Source: Natronococcus sp. AD-5
Lineage (GTDB): Archaea > Halobacteriota > Halobacteria > Halobacteriales > Natrialbaceae
Reading direction: 5' to 3'
Length of the DNA: 64,000 nucleotides
NCBI RefSeq assembly: GCF_030734285.1
Contig: NZ_CP132294.1
Span: 3,100,001 to 3,164,000 of the forward strand
Positions 53,380 to 62,196 of this stretch are shown here, piece by piece. The position numbers and the translations under genes are program-made. The notes beneath the pieces were generated by a model. That model searched no databases. It was not told the DNA's origin and saw only the letters and a list, made by a program, of their open reading frames with translations. How positions within the stretch are numbered: position 1 is the stretch's first letter; the number at the start of each line of letters is the position of its first letter.

Positions 53380-55740
53380 ATGGAGGTCGCCGAGGTTTTA
53401 CCCGAGTTCGCCGACGCCTTCGCCTTCGAGCAGTTCAACCGGATGCAACGCGAGGCCCTGCCCGCGTTGCTCGAGCGCGAGGAGAACGTGGTCGCGAGCG
53501 CGCCGACGGCCTCGGGCAAGACCGCGCTCGCGGAGCTGGCGATCTGCAAGGCGCTGGCCGACGGCGGCACCGCGCTCTTTATCGCCCCCCTGCGGGCGCT
53601 GACCAACGAGAAGGAAGACGACTGGGACCGCTTCGAGGAACTCGACTACTCGGTGTACGTCGTCACCGGCGAGCGCGACCTCAACCCGCGACGGGCGCGG
53701 CACGCGGACATCCTCGTGATGACCCCCGAGAAGCTCGACTCGGCGACCCGGAAACACGACTCGCGGCGCTACGACTTCGTCACCGACATCGACGTCTGCG
53801 TCATCGACGAGGTACACCTGCTCGACGCCGACCGCCGGGGGTCGGTGCTCGAGGTGACGATCTCCCGGCTGCGCCGGCTCTGCGATCCCCGGATCGTCGC
53901 GCTCTCGGCGACGATGCCGAACGTCGACGACGTCGCGGCGTGGCTCGACGCGCCCGACGAGACCACCTTCGAGTTCGGCGACGACTACCGGCCCGTCGAC
54001 TTGAACGCCGGCGTCAAGACCTACACGCACGGCGAGAACTCCTTCGCGGACAAGTACCGCCGACTGTACCGCGCCCTCGATCTCGCGGAGCCGCACCTCC
54101 GCGAGGACGGCCAGTCGCTCGTCTTCGTCGCCTCGAGACAGGACACCGTCCAGGCGGCGAAGAAGGCCAGAGACGAGATCGCCGAGCGCGACGTGCCGAT
54201 GGGCGCCCGCGGCGACTACGACTTCCACACCGACTCGAAGGAACTCGAGAACGACACCCTCCGCAACTCCGTCCTCGACGGCGTCGCCTTCCACCACGCG
54301 GGACTCTCGAAGAACGACCGCGACCTCGTCGAGGAGTGGTTCAAGGAGGGGCGCGTCGAACTGCTGTTCTCGACCTCGACGCTCGCGTGGGGCGTCAATT
54401 TGCCCGCGCGCTGCGTCGTGATCCGAGACACGAAACTCCACGATCCGCTCGAGGGCGAGGTCGACATGAGCCCGCTCGACGTGCTCCAGATGCTCGGCCG
54501 CGCGGGCCGGCCCGGCTACGACGACGTCGGCTACGGCTGGGTGGTCTGTGACACCGCCGAGGCCGACAAGTACCGCCGGCTGCTGCGCGACGGCAAGGAG
54601 ATCGAGTCCCGCCTCGCGGAGAGCTTAGAGACCCACCTCAACGCCGAGATCGCGATGGGAACCATCACGGACTTAGAGGACGTGATGGACTGGCTCGAGA
54701 CGACGTTCTACTACGTTCGCGGGCAGTCACAGCCCGAAGAGTACGACTTCCCGAACCTCCGGGGGCGCGTCCGGGACTGTCTCGAGGACCTGGTCGAGCG
54801 CGGCTTCGTCACGATGGGCGAGTCCGGCGACCTCTCGATCGAGGCCGCGCCGCGGGGGATGCTCGCCTCGAAGTACTATCTCCGGCTCGAGACGGCCGCC
54901 TCGTTCGCGGAGCTGTGCGACCGGATGAGCGACGGCGAACCGCTCGAGACGGCGGATATCCTCGGGGCCGTCGCGACCGCCGCGGAGTTCGACTCGGTGT
55001 CGGCCCGCCAGGCCGAACGAGACGCAATCGGCGCGGTGCTGGTCGGGCAAGAGACGGGCGACCTCGAGCCGGGCGAGCGGAAGGTGCTCGCGATCTTGCG
55101 CGGCGCAGCGAGCGGCTCCGTCCCGCCGGAGCTCAGAAGCGACGCCTGGGTCATCCGCCGGAACGCGACGCGGCTCGTCTCCGCGCTGGGGGCGTTCCTC
55201 GACCGGCTGGCGGGCCCCCACGCCGCGAACCTCGCCAGGCGCGTCGAGGCCCGGATCGAGAACGGCGTCGCCGAGGACGCGGTCGGGTTGACCGCGATCG
55301 ACGGCGTCGGTCCCGGCCGGGCGAGCAAGCTCTCGAAGGAGGGACTGTCGACGCCGGGCGACGCCGTCGACGCCGGCGTTTCCGGACTGGTCGACGCCGG
55401 CCTCTCGGAGGGCGTCGCCGAGCGCGTCTACGAGGGCGCGCAGTCGCTCCCCGCGGCCGAACTCGAGTGGGGCGCCTTCCCGGAGACGGTCGGCGTCGGC
55501 GAGAACGACGTCTGCGAGGTCACCGTTCGCAACGTCGGCGAGCCCGCGCGGGCCGGCATTCGCGTCACGGTAAACGGCGTCGAGATGACGAGCGCGAACA
55601 CCTACCTGCGCGATACCGAGACCGTCCCCGTCGGCGTCTTCGGCGCGGACGCGGACGAACTCGAGTTTACCGTCAGCGTCGCCTTCCCCGAGGAACCGCT
55701 GGTGCCGCTCGAGGAGCGACGGACGGTCGACGTCGTCTGA
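53380..55740 (+). CDS. Ski2-like superfamily 2 DEVH-box helicase
   Basis: A 786-residue helicase. Motif I is APTASGKT (preceded by a Q-like FNRMQREALPALL), Ia APLRALTNEK, II IDEVHLLDA, III LSATMPN, IV-V ATT-type VELLFSTSTLAWGVNLPAR and VI LQMLGRAGRPGYDD. A winged-helix/Sec63-like helical part (about 480-640) contains VGPGRASKL, a helix-hairpin-helix. The last 100 residues form a beta-sandwich-like extension. It is related to Hel308 and Brr2/ASH-Ski2 helicases and probably acts on DNA repair or RNA structures; the exact subgroup is uncertain. Confidence 0.88.
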   Translation: MEVAEVLPEFADAFAFEQFNRMQREALPALLEREENVVASAPTASGKTALAELAICKALADGGTALFIAPLRALTNEKEDDWDRFEELDYSVYVVTGERDLNPRRARHADILVMTPEKLDSATRKHDSRRYDFVTDIDVCVIDEVHLLDADRRGSVLEVTISRLRRLCDPRIVALSATMPNVDDVAAWLDAPDETTFEFGDDYRPVDLNAGVKTYTHGENSFADKYRRLYRALDLAEPHLREDGQSLVFVASRQDTVQAAKKARDEIAERDVPMGARGDYDFHTDSKELENDTLRNSVLDGVAFHHAGLSKNDRDLVEEWFKEGRVELLFSTSTLAWGVNLPARCVVIRDTKLHDPLEGEVDMSPLDVLQMLGRAGRPGYDDVGYGWVVCDTAEADKYRRLLRDGKEIESRLAESLETHLNAEIAMGTITDLEDVMDWLETTFYYVRGQSQPEEYDFPNLRGRVRDCLEDLVERGFVTMGESGDLSIEAAPRGMLASKYYLRLETAASFAELCDRMSDGEPLETADILGAVATAAEFDSVSARQAERDAIGAVLVGQETGDLEPGERKVLAILRGAASGSVPPELRSDAWVIRRNATRLVSALGAFLDRLAGPHAANLARRVEARIENGVAEDAVGLTAIDGVGPGRASKLSKEGLSTPGDAVDAGVSGLVDAGLSEGVAERVYEGAQSLPAAELEWGAFPETVGVGENDVCEVTVRNVGEPARAGIRVTVNGVEMTSANTYLRDTETVPVGVFGADADELEFTVSVAFPEEPLVPLEERRTVDVV

Positions 55741-55762
55741 GACGGACCGATCGCGTTTCGGG

Positions 55763-56162
55763 TTAGTTTCCGAACTCCTCCTGTCGCTCCAGTTCCAGCC
55801 GTTGACGGCCGATCACCAGCGAATCGGGGATATCGGTCGCGATCGACTGCAACGCGTCGAAAACGACCGCGACTTCGTCGAACTGGGGACCGCGGGACGC
55901 GACCAGCGGCTCTCGTTCCCGGTCGACGAACTCCCGGTCGGCCAGCATCGGGAGGTGGCAGTGGTGTAGTTCCCGCCGAAGCCCCTCCGGGTCGACGGGG
56001 ACGTTGGAGGTTACCGCACTTTCCGGCAAAGGAACCGTCTGGTCCGGTGGAGCATCCAGCGGCGAGAGGATGAGTTGACGGCGCGGTTCCGCCGAGAGGG
56101 CCTCGAAGACGCGATCCCACCCCCGCGCGTCGTCCGTTCTCGACCCGCGCGTCCAGTCCCAT
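55763..56162 (-). pseudogene. DUF7344-like regulator with single-base frameshift
   Basis: ATG 56160-56162 starts MGLDARVENGRRA. After the C5 (G5 on this strand) run at 56120-56124 the sequence continues one frame over as GWDRVFEALSAEPRRQLILS and LRRELHHCHLPMLADREFVD, to a stop at 55763. Joined, the product is about 132 residues and matches the haloarchaeal DUF7344 HTH-like family (LxxxLxHxHLPxLxxxxxVxxD pattern). A good TATA box, tttata (complement of 56190-56195), lies about 28-30 bases upstream, so expression signals are intact. One extra base in the G run explains the break. Confidence 0.75.
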
Positions 56163-56360
56163 TGTCCCGGAGACTCGCAGTACCCCGGTATAAATCAGTA
56201 GCTAACAACAGAATTTTCAATTCGTGCTCGGCGAGCACCCGTAAATACAAAATATTCCGGATAACGCGACGATCCGGCACCACAATAGCGGAGATAGCTG
56301 TTAGTGCGTTTGGGCTACCCGGTTCGCGAACGGTTCGCGATCTCGGATCGGCGTATCGGA

Positions 56361-57017
56361 CTACCCGTCTTCGACGAGCTCGAGCACCGTCTCGCGCAGT
56401 TCCGCGGGCGAGTCGACGACCTCGTCGGCCGGCGAGAGATCGATGTCGCCGTGGGCGTCGATCCGGTAGGCGACGACGATCGCTCCCGCGCGATCCGCCG
56501 CCTCGATTCCGTTTTCGGAGTCCTCGACGACGACGCACTCGTCGGTCGGAACGCCGATCTCGGCGGCGGCGTACTCGAAGACGTCCGGTTCCGGCTTGCT
56601 CGAGCCGTCGATCTCCTCGGCGCTGATCACGCGGTCGAACTCGCCCTCGAGGCCGAAGCGCTCGAGCACCATCCCGATCCAGTCGTGCGGCGAGGAGGAG
56701 ACGACCGCCGTCGGCAGGCCGCGTTCGTCCAGTTGCGCGAGGAGGTCGGAGGTTCCGTCGAGTAACTCGACGCGCTCCGTGTAGAGCTCCTCGGCGGCCG
56801 CCCTGAACCGGTCGAGGTACTCCTCGCGCGAGATGGCGGTTCCGTACTCCTCGTCGAGGTAGTCGTAGATCTCGCGGTAGTTCATCCCGGTCACTTCGGC
56901 GACGTCGACGTCCTGGTCGGGGACGGCGGCGGGGAGGATCTCCTCCCGTTCGAACTCGACCCAGTAATCCTCGCTGTTGACGAGTACGCCGTCCATGTCG
57001 AACAAGACTGCACTCAT
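56361..57017 (-). CDS. HAD superfamily hydrolase, beta-phosphoglucomutase-like
   Basis: A 218-residue HAD phosphatase. Motif I is LFDMDGVLVNSEDYW (nucleophile Asp and DxD type), motif II VVSSSPHDW, motif III Lys in SSKPEPDVFEYA and motif IV VVVEDSENGIEAADRAG. The helical cap lies between motifs I and II, as in the beta-PGM/phosphoglycolate-phosphatase group. ATG 57017 (MSAVLFDMDG) is chosen; the longer start at 57059 adds 14 unlikely residues. Substrate unknown. Confidence 0.88.
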   Translation of the reverse strand: MSAVLFDMDGVLVNSEDYWVEFEREEILPAAVPDQDVDVAEVTGMNYREIYDYLDEEYGTAISREEYLDRFRAAAEELYTERVELLDGTSDLLAQLDERGLPTAVVSSSPHDWIGMVLERFGLEGEFDRVISAEEIDGSSKPEPDVFEYAAAEIGVPTDECVVVEDSENGIEAADRAGAIVVAYRIDAHGDIDLSPADEVVDSPAELRETVLELVEDG

Positions 57018-57066
57018 GTACGTCGGGCTACCGGGGACGGACGTATAGCCGTTTGGCAATCGGTCG

Positions 57067-57663
57067 TCAGCCGAAGACCTCGCCGCGGCGCTCGTGTTCC
57101 ATCTCCTCCTCGACCGCCTCGGCGACCTCGGCGCCGAACTCGCGCTCGAGCAGCCACAGCGCCAGGTCGATCCCCGCCGTGACGCCGCCCGCCGTGAGGA
57201 CGTCGCCGTCGTCGACCACGCGCTCTTCGACCACGTTCGCGGCGGACTCCCCGAGATCGTCGATCGCGACCTGGTGCGTCGTCGCGGGCCGGCCCTCGAG
57301 CAGCCCCGCTTCGGCCAGGATCATCGCGCCGGTACAGACCGAGGCGACCGTCGCACCCGCGGTGTACCGCTCGTCGACGACGCCCGGCAGAACGCCGTCC
57401 TCGACGGCGGCTCGAACGCCCTCGTTCGCGGTCGTCCACCCGCCGCCGGGAACGATCAGCAGATCCGGATCGCCGAGCGTACCCTCCGGTTCGACCCGAA
57501 GGTCGTGACTCGCGGTGACGAGATCGGTCTCCTCGAGCGTGACCAGCCGCGTCTCGATCGACGCGCCGGCCTCCGCGCCGGTCACGAGGACCTCGTAGGG
57601 TCCGATCGCGTCGAGTTCGTCGAAGCCGTCGAACAGCAGTATCTCTGCGGTAACGTCCACCAT
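57067..57663 (-). CDS. DJ-1/PfpI family protein
   Basis: A 198-residue class I glutamine-amidotransferase-like protein of the DJ-1/PfpI group, with AEILLFDGFDELDAIGPYEV near the start, LLIVPGGGW, the nucleophile elbow VASVCTGAMILAEAG (Cys) and HQVAIDDLGE...VLTAGGVTAGIDLAL. Relatives include isonitrile hydratases, protease-like and chaperone/deglycase proteins; the AIGPYEV and GGVTAGIDLAL segments are closest to the isonitrile-hydratase/GATase1_DJ-1 type. ATG 57663 (MVDVTAEIL) is the natural start. Confidence 0.85.
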   Translation of the reverse strand: MVDVTAEILLFDGFDELDAIGPYEVLVTGAEAGASIETRLVTLEETDLVTASHDLRVEPEGTLGDPDLLIVPGGGWTTANEGVRAAVEDGVLPGVVDERYTAGATVASVCTGAMILAEAGLLEGRPATTHQVAIDDLGESAANVVEERVVDDGDVLTAGGVTAGIDLALWLLEREFGAEVAEAVEEEMEHERRGEVFG

Positions 57664-57875
57664 GTACGGTACGTCCGCGCCCTCGTAGAAACGTATTTTG
57701 CCGGCGCGGCTCGGGGTGCGCGATCCGTCCGCAAACCCGCTGTTTCGGAAGACGACGAGACTGCCCGGACCGAACCGACCGGCAGGGTCCCGGCGACGCG
57801 GGCCGGTAGAACGGCTTCGAATTCGATAGACCGGGTTTATCGCACTGTGGGGCGTCCGTGCCACGGGGACTACGA

Positions 57876-58663
57876 ATGACCACATCCGAAGAGAACGAAG
57901 GATCCGTTCCGTCCGAACGGTATTTCTCGAACGTCGGGGCCGTCGCAGCGATTCTGGGACTCGTGATCTACGTCGTATCGGCGGTACTGCACCCGTGGAC
58001 GCCGCCGCACGAGACGGAGGCGGCTTTCGCGGACTACGCCGCCGAACCGAACTGGGTGCTCGCTCACCTGGGCGAACTCCTCGGGATCCTGTTGATGTGT
58101 GCCGCCGTCATCGCCCTGACCTGGCGGCTCCGCAGAGGCGTCTCCGGAGTGTGGGCGATCCTCGGCGGTGCTGCGATGGTGGCCTGTGCGAGCGTCTACG
58201 CCGTCTTCATCGCGGTCGACGGCGTCGCCCTCGGGATCCTGGTCGGTCGGTGGGCGCAAGCGGGACCGGAACGACAGGAACTGCTGTACGAGACCGCCTT
58301 CGCCGTTCGACAGATCGAAGCCGGACTCTTTAGCGTCCAGTGGCTGCTGTTCGGCGTCGCGGCCGGGCTCTTCGCGGGAGCGTTTTTCACCGGTGCTCGG
58401 ACGGCGTTTCGGCTGGGCTGGCTGAGCGGCATGGGCTGGCTGAGCGTCGGCGCCAGCATCGGAGCGCTCTCCTTCGGCATCGTCCAGGCGCAGACCGCGG
58501 GTTCTCCGACGCTTCGATGGCCTTCCAGACCGGACTGTACTTCGGCGTAGCGTGGATCGCCGCCGTCGGGGTATTCCTCTACCGGCGTCCGGTACACGTC
58601 GATATCCCAGACGAACGCCCACGCGGGGAGGACGACGATCAGCGTCACGATCCCGTCGGTTGA
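57876..58663 (+). pseudogene. Multi-TM membrane protein interrupted by a frameshift
   Basis: From ATG 57876 (MTTSEENEGSVPSERYF) the protein has about five TM helices (VGAVAAILGLVIYVVSAVLH, LGELLGILLMCAAVIALTW, AILGGAAMVACASVYAVFI, WLLFGVAAGLFAGAFF, GWLSVGASIGALSFGIV). After the short G run at 58499-58501 the sequence continues one frame over as FSDASMAFQTGLYFGVAWIA (a sixth helix) and RRPVHVDIPDERPRGEDDDQ to a stop at 58661-58663. A single missing G accounts for it. It resembles DUF4386-like haloarchaeal membrane proteins. Function unknown. Confidence 0.65.
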
Positions 58664-58820
58664 AACGCCGAGATCGATTTGAGCCGGATCGGGAGATCGG
58701 TGGCAGTAGTCGCGACACGGAGTCACCCCGAGAGGAGTGCCGTCGAGGCCGCCGGGCGTGGGCGCGACGAAGCCGACCTTCGAGAGCGCGGCCACGAGGA
58801 TCGCCTCCGCGAGGGGAAGG

Positions 58821-59633
58821 TTACGCTCGGTCCGCCAGCGCGTCCCGACCGATCTCGAGGAGCGCGTCGAACACCGCGTCGTTGCCGGCGGCGACGAACC
58901 AGCGCTTGCCGCGCTCGGTCTCGAGGCCGCTCTCGGCGGCGAACAGCTCGCCGAGCAGCTGCTCCTCCCGATCCGGGCGGTAGCAGACGACGCCGTCGAG
59001 TCGGCCGCGAGCGAGCAGTCCCCAGTGCACCGTCGGACTCCAGCTCTCGAGGCGGCGCTTGCACCGTTCCTCGATGGCCCGATCGATCGTCGCTGAAACC
59101 GCCGCCCGGTCGGGCCGTCGCTTCACGTCGTGGCCGATGACCGACGCGACGGTCGCCGTCGACGGGGCCGCGTCGCCGTCGGCCCGCACGGGCCGCCCGT
59201 TGTACCGGACCCCGCCGTCTCGCCGCCCGACGTACAGGTCGTCGAGCAGCGGAACGTAGACGACGCCGAGGACGGGGTCGTCGCCCTTGAGGACCGTCGC
59301 CGCCGAGGCGAACGACGGCAGCCCCGACTCGAAGTTGTTCGTCCCGTCGAGCGGGTCGACGAGCCACTCGTACGCTCCGTCCCCCTCGTGCACGCCCGAC
59401 TCCTCGGCGCGGATCCGGTGGTCCGGAAACCGCGACCGAATCGCCTCGAGCATCCGGCGCTCCGATCCGGTGTCGGCGCTCGATTTGACGTCGTGCTCGA
59501 GGCGATCGACCTCCGTATCCCCGGCGCGATAGGCGTCGCGCAGGTGTCGACCGCCGGCGGTACAGGCCTCGATCGCGGTCGTCTCGACCTTCGAGAGCGA
59601 ATCCATAGCTCGCGTCCATCGAGTGTCATTCAT
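58821..59633 (-). CDS. Inositol monophosphatase family protein
   Basis: A 270-residue Mg2+-dependent phosphatase of the IMPase/FBPase superfamily. The metal site appears as RAEESGVHEG, VDPLDGTNNF (DPxDGT) and, near the C terminus, the RGRLDGVVCYRP region replacing the usual WDxAAG. The third metal-site motif is therefore altered: the Trp-Asp is not evident, which may change activity or specificity. Start taken at ATG 59633 (MNDTRWTRAM); ATG 59606 (MDSLSKVET) is an alternative. It is divergent from mazG by 62 bases. Confidence 0.8.
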   Translation of the reverse strand: MNDTRWTRAMDSLSKVETTAIEACTAGGRHLRDAYRAGDTEVDRLEHDVKSSADTGSERRMLEAIRSRFPDHRIRAEESGVHEGDGAYEWLVDPLDGTNNFESGLPSFASAATVLKGDDPVLGVVYVPLLDDLYVGRRDGGVRYNGRPVRADGDAAPSTATVASVIGHDVKRRPDRAAVSATIDRAIEERCKRRLESWSPTVHWGLLARGRLDGVVCYRPDREEQLLGELFAAESGLETERGKRWFVAAGNDAVFDALLEIGRDALADRA

Positions 59634-59695
59634 CTTGAACGTTTCCCTCCGGGACGCTTCGAATCGTTCTTTGGCCGGCTCTCGCCTCGTACCGT

Positions 59696-60004
59696 ATGGA
59701 CGAAACCCAGCGGCGAGTCGCGGAGTTCGTCGAAGCACACGACCTCGAGACGCCCCCCGAATACGGGCTGCTTGACCTCGTCTCGGAGGTCGGGGAACTC
59801 GCGAAGGACGCGAACGAGACGACCGACTACGGCGCGTCACCGGACGAGCTGTCGATCGAGTCGGACGAACTCGGCGACGCGCTGTTCGCGCTGCTGGCCG
59901 TCGCCGACGCCCTCGAGATCGACGCCGACGCGGCGCTCGAGGAAGCCCTGGAGAAGTACGAGCGGCGGCTGGACGAGCGCGGAGCGCCGGGATCCGGAGA
60001 GTAA
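59696..60004 (+). CDS. MazG-like nucleotide pyrophosphohydrolase
   Basis: A 102-residue all-alpha NTP pyrophosphatase. The helical motif LLDLVSEVGELAKDANE with the EExxE-type metal site is followed by ELGDALFALLAVADALEID (D and E ligands) and a short acidic tail. It would hydrolyse (d)NTPs to NMPs as house-cleaning. The single short domain matches MazG-like proteins of archaea. It is convergent with the S-adenosylhomocysteine hydrolase gene, 50 bases between stops. Confidence 0.87.
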   Translation: MDETQRRVAEFVEAHDLETPPEYGLLDLVSEVGELAKDANETTDYGASPDELSIESDELGDALFALLAVADALEIDADAALEEALEKYERRLDERGAPGSGE

Positions 60005-60054
60005 GACGCGGGGACCGGGTCAGAGAGCGGGATCGCCCTCGACGTCGAGGGCGA

Positions 60055-61302
60055 TCAGAACGCGCTGTCGGGGTGCTCCCACTCCTCGTAGTACTCGCGC
60101 TGGCGCTCGGTGAGTTCGTCGACCGCCACGCCCAGCGTCTCGAGCTTTCGGAAGGCGACCTCGCGGTCCAGGCGGTCCGGCATCGCGTACAGCCCCGGCG
60201 CGAGCTTCTCGCCGCGGCCGTCCGCGAGCATGTCGCGGGCGGCCTCGAACATCATCGCGAACGTCGTGTCCATCACCTCGGCCGGGTGGCCGCTGCTGTG
60301 CGGACCGGTGAGGTTCACGAGCCGCCCCTCCGCGAGCAGGTTGATCCGGCGACCGTCGGGCAGGTGGTAGCGGGTGACGCCGTCGCGGGGTTCGGTAACG
60401 CGCTCGGCGGCGTCCTCGAGGTCGGCGACCGCGATCTCGACGTCGAAGTGGCCGGCGTTCGCGAGGATGACGCCGTCCCGGAGGTCGTCGAGGTGTTCGC
60501 CGCGGATCACGTCGCGGTTCCCCGTCGACGTGATGACGTAGTCGGCCTCGGCGGCGGCCGTCGCCATGCTCTCGATCCGGTGGCCGTCCATGTGGGCCTC
60601 GAGGGCCTTCCGCGGATCGACCTCGGTGACGATCGTCTGCGCGCCCATGCCGCGGGCTTTGCGCGCGATGCCGCGACCGCAGTAGCCGTACCCGCCGACG
60701 ACGACGGTCTTGCCCGAGAGCATCGTGTTGGTCGTGATCATCACGTTCGACAGCGAGGACTCGCCGGTGCCGTGGACGTTGTCGAAGTAGTGCTTCATCG
60801 GCGTGTCGTTGACGCCGTACACCGGGAACTCGAGGACGCCGTCGTCCTCCATGGCCTCGAGGCGGGTGATCCCGGCGGTGGTCTGTTCGCCGCCGCCGAT
60901 CACCTCGCGGGCGATCTCGGGGTGGTCCGCGTGGACCTTCGCGATCAGTTCGCAACCGTCGTCGAGGATGAAGTCGGGCTCTTCCTCCAGCAACGCGTGC
61001 TGACCGTCGGCCCACTCGTCCTCGGTCATGCCGGCCTCGACGAACGTCGCGATGCCGTCCTGGTCGCGGAGCGCGTCGACCACCTCGCCTTTGGTGCTGT
61101 AGGGCTCGCTGCCGGTCACGAGGACCTCGGCCCCCGCGTCGCGCAGGGTCTCGATCAGGACTCCCGTCTTCTGCTCGAGGTGAGAGGCCAGCGCGATACT
61201 GTACCCCGAAAGCGGCCGGTCGTCGCCGTACTCGTCGGCGAGCGATCGAAGGATGGGCGTGTAGTCGCGCGTCCAGGCGAGCGGATCGGGTTGGTCTGAC
61301 AT
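60055..61302 (-). CDS. ahcY: S-adenosylhomocysteine hydrolase
   Basis: A 415-residue NAD-dependent enzyme converting S-adenosylhomocysteine to adenosine and homocysteine, or an inosylhomocysteine-type analogue as in some archaea. Landmarks are GYSIALASHLEQKTGVLIET, VLVTGSEPYSTKGEVVDAL, YGVNDTPMKHYFDNVHGTGES, the NAD loop VVVGGYGYCGRGIARKARGMG and GHFDVEIAVADLE. C-terminal YYEEWEHPDSAF replaces the bacterial KPDHYRY, normal for archaea. ATG 61302 has a TATA box at the expected distance (complement of 61328-61336). Confidence 0.94.
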   Translation of the reverse strand: MSDQPDPLAWTRDYTPILRSLADEYGDDRPLSGYSIALASHLEQKTGVLIETLRDAGAEVLVTGSEPYSTKGEVVDALRDQDGIATFVEAGMTEDEWADGQHALLEEEPDFILDDGCELIAKVHADHPEIAREVIGGGEQTTAGITRLEAMEDDGVLEFPVYGVNDTPMKHYFDNVHGTGESSLSNVMITTNTMLSGKTVVVGGYGYCGRGIARKARGMGAQTIVTEVDPRKALEAHMDGHRIESMATAAAEADYVITSTGNRDVIRGEHLDDLRDGVILANAGHFDVEIAVADLEDAAERVTEPRDGVTRYHLPDGRRINLLAEGRLVNLTGPHSSGHPAEVMDTTFAMMFEAARDMLADGRGEKLAPGLYAMPDRLDREVAFRKLETLGVAVDELTERQREYYEEWEHPDSAF

Positions 61303-61327
61303 ATCGTGGCTAACGGCGGCACACCAC

Positions 61328-61336
61328 TATAAATCC
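61328..61336 (-). promoter_or_regulatory. TATA box of ahcY
   Basis: On the minus strand gatttatag lies about 26-34 bases before ATG 61302, a standard leaderless haloarchaeal promoter. Confidence 0.6.
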
Positions 61337-61410
61337 CGCCGGCGCTCGGTACGGTCTCTAAACGGCGTCACGGCGGAGATTCCACCGCGACGAGGGGCAT
61401 CGAGAGTCAC

Positions 61411-62196
61411 TCAGACGGTCCCGTACCCCTGCAGCCGGATCGAGACCGACGCGACGGCGAGCGCGAGACCGAAGGCGGCGATCGCCCAGTCGACCGCCTC
61501 GAACGGTTGTTTGTTGTAAAACGAGCGCTCGCCCCGGGTGTCGAAGCCGCGGGCCTCGAGGGCCATCGCCTGCGTCTGCACGTTCCGGATCGCGGTCATG
61601 AACACCGGGATCAGGAGCGGCACGTAGCTCCGAAGCAGGGCGATCGGGTTGTTTCCGCCGACCTCGTGGCCGCGCGCGGCCTGGGCCTGTCGAACCGTGT
61701 TGGCCGAGCCGAGGAACGTCGGGAAGAGCCGCAAGGCGGTGCCGACGGCGAAACAGAACGCGTACGGGACGCCGAGCGATCGCATCCCCGCGACGATCTC
61801 CTCGTTGGAGGTCGTCGTCACGAACAGCAGGCCGCCCACGATGAACGCCGCGATCCGCTGCGACCGCCCGAGCGCGAACAGCACCTCCCGTTCGGTGATC
61901 GAGCCCAGCGGCGTCGCGAGCAGGACCTCGCCGCCGGGTTCGGTAAACGCCGGCCAGACGGCGAACCCGACGAGGAACAGCGCCACGACGATAAACGAGA
62001 GTCGCTTGAAGTTCGGCCAGCCGCCGACCGCCACGAGCGCCAGGAACGACGCCGCGAGCGGGACGAACACCCACAGCGGGTCTCCGAAGACGTAGGCCGT
62101 CACGAAGACGCCCGTCAGCAGCCCCATCTTCGAGCGCGCGTTCAGCCGGTGGAGGAACGTGTCGCGATCGACGTACAGCGACGGCGACGAACTCAC
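61411..62196 (-). CDS. ecfT: ECF transporter transmembrane subunit EcfT
   Basis: A 261-residue CbiQ/EcfT subunit with about six TM helices in the N-terminal part (GLLTGVFVTAYVFGDPLWVF and following) and the cytoplasmic coupling helices carrying the Ala-Arg-Gly motifs: QAQAARGHEVGG and QAMALEARGFDTRG. EcfT links substrate-binding S components to the ATPases for vitamin or metal uptake. Its start overlaps the stop of the ATPase gene by four bases. The S component must lie beyond the window's right end if it is in this operon. Confidence 0.92.
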   Translation of the reverse strand: MSSSPSLYVDRDTFLHRLNARSKMGLLTGVFVTAYVFGDPLWVFVPLAASFLALVAVGGWPNFKRLSFIVVALFLVGFAVWPAFTEPGGEVLLATPLGSITEREVLFALGRSQRIAAFIVGGLLFVTTTSNEEIVAGMRSLGVPYAFCFAVGTALRLFPTFLGSANTVRQAQAARGHEVGGNNPIALLRSYVPLLIPVFMTAIRNVQTQAMALEARGFDTRGERSFYNKQPFEAVDWAIAAFGLALAVASVSIRLQGYGTV

